6,915 bases of DNA from JBBDIO01 sp040880365 (GTDB lineage Bacteria > Chloroflexota > Anaerolineae > Caldilineales > Caldilineaceae), in assembly GCA_040880365.1 (NCBI GenBank), contig JBBDIO010000071.1, positions 1 through 6,915 on the forward strand, read 5' to 3'. Both the position numbers and the translations under genes were made by a program. The notes beneath the pieces are model-generated. The model was not told the DNA's origin. It searched no databases and saw only the letters and a list, made by a program, of their open reading frames with translations. Below are positions 6,255-6,915 of the stretch, piece by piece; within the stretch, counting starts at the first letter, position 1, and the number at the start of each line of letters is the position of its first letter.

Positions 6255-6278
6255 ATGCCCGCGTACATGCCTGCATAC
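6255..6278. repeat. 12-bp degenerate tandem duplication in the spacer
   Basis: atgcccgcgtac (6255-6266) is followed by atgcctgcatac (6267-6278), 10 of 12 bases identical. On the minus strand it lies in an 11-codon frame reading MYAGMYAGMDD (6280-6245). Confidence 0.6.
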
Positions 6279-6325
6279 ATCCCCACGCAAGTTGTTCCAG
6301 TTTACACATACATAACAACCGCGAC

Positions 6326-6355
6326 ATTATTCGTCTCTACAACCCACACTGTCCC
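6326..6355 (-). promoter_or_regulatory. Weak candidate promoter between ylxR and infB
   Basis: On the minus strand GGGACA (6355-6350, 4 of 6 to the -35 consensus) and AATAAT (6331-6326, 5 of 6 to the -10 consensus) are 18 nt apart. Transcription from here would give an infB leader of roughly 660 nt that includes the three-way-junction fold and the dyad. Such matches arise by chance in AT-richer DNA, so this is only a candidate. Confidence 0.2.
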
Positions 6356-6382
6356 GTCCCTTCCGTTTATACGTCTCCGTTT

Positions 6383-6408
6383 GATACTTCGGGCTGATAC
6401 TTCGGGCT
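6383..6408. repeat. Perfect 13-bp tandem duplication downstream of ylxR
   Basis: gatacttcgggct occurs twice in direct succession (6383-6395 and 6396-6408) with no mismatch, and the identity continues one base further. It lies just past the ylxR stop on the transcribed side. The lack of divergence suggests a recent slippage or duplication event. Confidence 0.85.
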
Positions 6409-6453
6409 GTTCACACTTCCCGAACACCCGCCTGCGTAATCGGTTCAGGCAAA

Positions 6454-6915
6454 TCAATCCAGATAAACGTCTAAAATGCGCCGTCCGTCTACGGTTCGGA
6501 CAGAATCTGGGGCCTGGTCGTCGACACGGCCACGGTCCGCCTCGGCTACATTCACATCAGCTGCATTCGCATCGGCTGCATTCGACTCAGCTTCGGTACG
6601 GGGCAACGTCTGCATAAAGTCTTCCAGACGCTTGCGCTCGTCTGCACTCAAGCGAGTGCGCAAGGCCTGTCCCAACCGCCCGCCACGCAAAACAGCTTGC
6701 CAGCAGGTCTGATAGGGATGGAGATAGGCGCCCCGTCCGGGCTGTTTGCCCGTAGGGTCGATCACAACACCTTCGGCTGTGCGCGCCACCCGCAACAGAC
6801 TACGTTTGCCGGCAACTTGCCGACACGCGATGCAGGTGCGCTGGGGCACATGCCTGGGCTTGGCCCCGCGTGCCTTCGGTGTTGTTTTCTGTATCGTCTT
6901 CTGTATCGTCTTCTG
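6454..6915 (-). CDS. ylxR: YlxR/RnpM (DUF448) RNA-binding protein, 5' end outside the window
   Basis: YlxR/RnpM is a small nucleic-acid-binding protein encoded between nusA and infB; the Bacillus protein binds RNase P RNA and modulates RNase P. Visible residues (153, counted from base 6915) show RHVPQRTCIACRQ (21-33), the KRSLLRVARTAEGVVIDPTGK stretch and the family signature GRGAYL (60-65). The frame stays open to the right edge with no ATG, GTG or TTG before GTG 6849. Conserved residues (KPRHV) lie upstream of that GTG, and it has no good Shine-Dalgarno, so the true start is beyond the window. The extra N-terminal part is basic with a QKTI repeat. Beyond about residue 105 the protein leaves the family core, with a DxNAA-type pentapeptide repeat (108-127) and a terminal RRILDVYLD. 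The paired cysteines in TCIAC are seen, but metal binding is not implied. Confidence 0.93.
   Translation of the reverse strand, partial: QKTIQKTIQKTTPKARGAKPRHVPQRTCIACRQVAGKRSLLRVARTAEGVVIDPTGKQPGRGAYLHPYQTCWQAVLRGGRLGQALRTRLSADERKRLEDFMQTLPRTEAESNAADANAADVNVAEADRGRVDDQAPDSVRTVDGRRILDVYLD
6543..6590. repeat. 15-bp tandem repeat encoding the YlxR C-terminal tail
   Basis: Three degenerate 15-bp units run at 6543-6557 (cggctacattcacat), 6558-6572 (cagctgcattcgcat) and 6573-6587 (cggctgcattcgact), and a fourth partial copy starts at 6588. On the minus strand they encode SNAA-DANAA-DVNVA, an Ala/Asn/Asp-rich and probably disordered segment after the YlxR fold. Confidence 0.8.
6889..6915. repeat. 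12-bp tandem repeat at the right edge, within ylxR
   Basis: ctgtatcgtctt occurs at 6889-6900 and 6901-6912 without mismatch, with a third copy starting at 6913 and cut by the window edge. On the minus strand it reads QKTI repeatedly in the YlxR frame, giving a basic N-terminal extension. The copy number is not known because the array continues outside. Confidence 0.85.

Larger units (their letters stand above)
5660..6453 (-). other. Gene-free 794-bp ylxR-infB spacer, rich in short duplications
   Basis: No gene is recognised on either strand. Open frames here (plus 5641-6132 and 5823-6221, minus 5906-6124) show no family motif, no good ribosome binding site and no sign of coding composition. 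The stretch is less GC-rich than its neighbours around 6240-6400, where the minus strand is purine-rich. It holds five short tandem or near-tandem duplications, a 7-3-7 dyad (5782-5798), a three-way-junction fold (6180-6222), a candidate promoter (6326-6355) and a separate TTGACA hexamer on the minus strand (5816-5811) without a good -10 partner. No strong intrinsic terminator follows ylxR. It may be a long infB leader with an internal promoter, or the scar of a lost gene or an insertion. Confidence 0.7.

Noticed and set aside
6409..6453. Intrinsic terminator after ylxR
   Set aside because: Only a 7-pair stem with one G-U pair and an 18-nt loop can be drawn (CCTGAAC with GTTCGGG), and no U-tract follows.
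6543..6590. CRISPR array or minisatellite unrelated to coding
   Set aside because: Units are only 15 bp without spacers and are in frame as pentapeptides of ylxR.
1..6915. A novel defence, mobile or biosynthetic system
   Set aside because: Every supported gene belongs to a conserved housekeeping operon; no transposase, integrase, toxin-antitoxin, CRISPR or pathway gene is visible on either strand.

Overview
The window is a stretch of a conserved bacterial translation/RNA-maturation operon, with every recognisable gene on the minus strand. In transcription order (right to left) it reads ylxR/rnpM (5' end outside the window), a long non-coding gap, infB, rbfA, nrnA (DHH/DHHA1 nanoRNase), truB and ribF (3' end outside the window). 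Gene order is that of the classical nusA-ylxR-infB-rbfA-nrnA-truB-ribF cluster, so nusA is expected just beyond the right edge. The moderately GC-rich DNA, the short initiation factor 2 (652 residues), and the wording of YlxR (RHVPQRTCIACR) and RbfA suggest a member of the Chloroflexota. That assignment is an impression from protein wording, not a search result.

Layout: 1-908 ribF (partial); 911-1918 truB; 1919-3055 nrnA; 3057-3611 rbfA; 3612-3700 a spacer holding a perfect 14-bp stem-loop and the rbfA ribosome binding site; 3701-5659 infB; 5660-6453 a gene-free stretch of 794 bp; 6454-6915 ylxR, open through the window edge. rbfA, nrnA, truB and ribF are packed with gaps of only 1, 0 and 2 nt, which predicts translational coupling. 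truB starts with TTG directly after the nrnA stop and in the same frame.

The genes work together around the ribosome. IF2 loads initiator tRNA, RbfA matures the 30S subunit, TruB makes pseudouridine 55 in tRNA, YlxR/RnpM is an RNA-binding modulator of RNase P, NrnA clears 2-5-nt RNA fragments and pAp, and RibF makes FMN and FAD.

No new defence, mobile or biosynthetic system is visible. What is unusual is (i) the large, repeat-rich gap between ylxR and infB, genes that normally abut, with a possible promoter, an operator-like dyad and a compact three-way-junction fold; (ii) short duplications of about 11-27 bp throughout the window, in the gap and as in-frame low-complexity insertions or tails in YlxR (both ends), RbfA, NrnA and RibF; (iii) a 14-residue insertion in the TruB motif I region; and (iv) a long acidic tail on RbfA.
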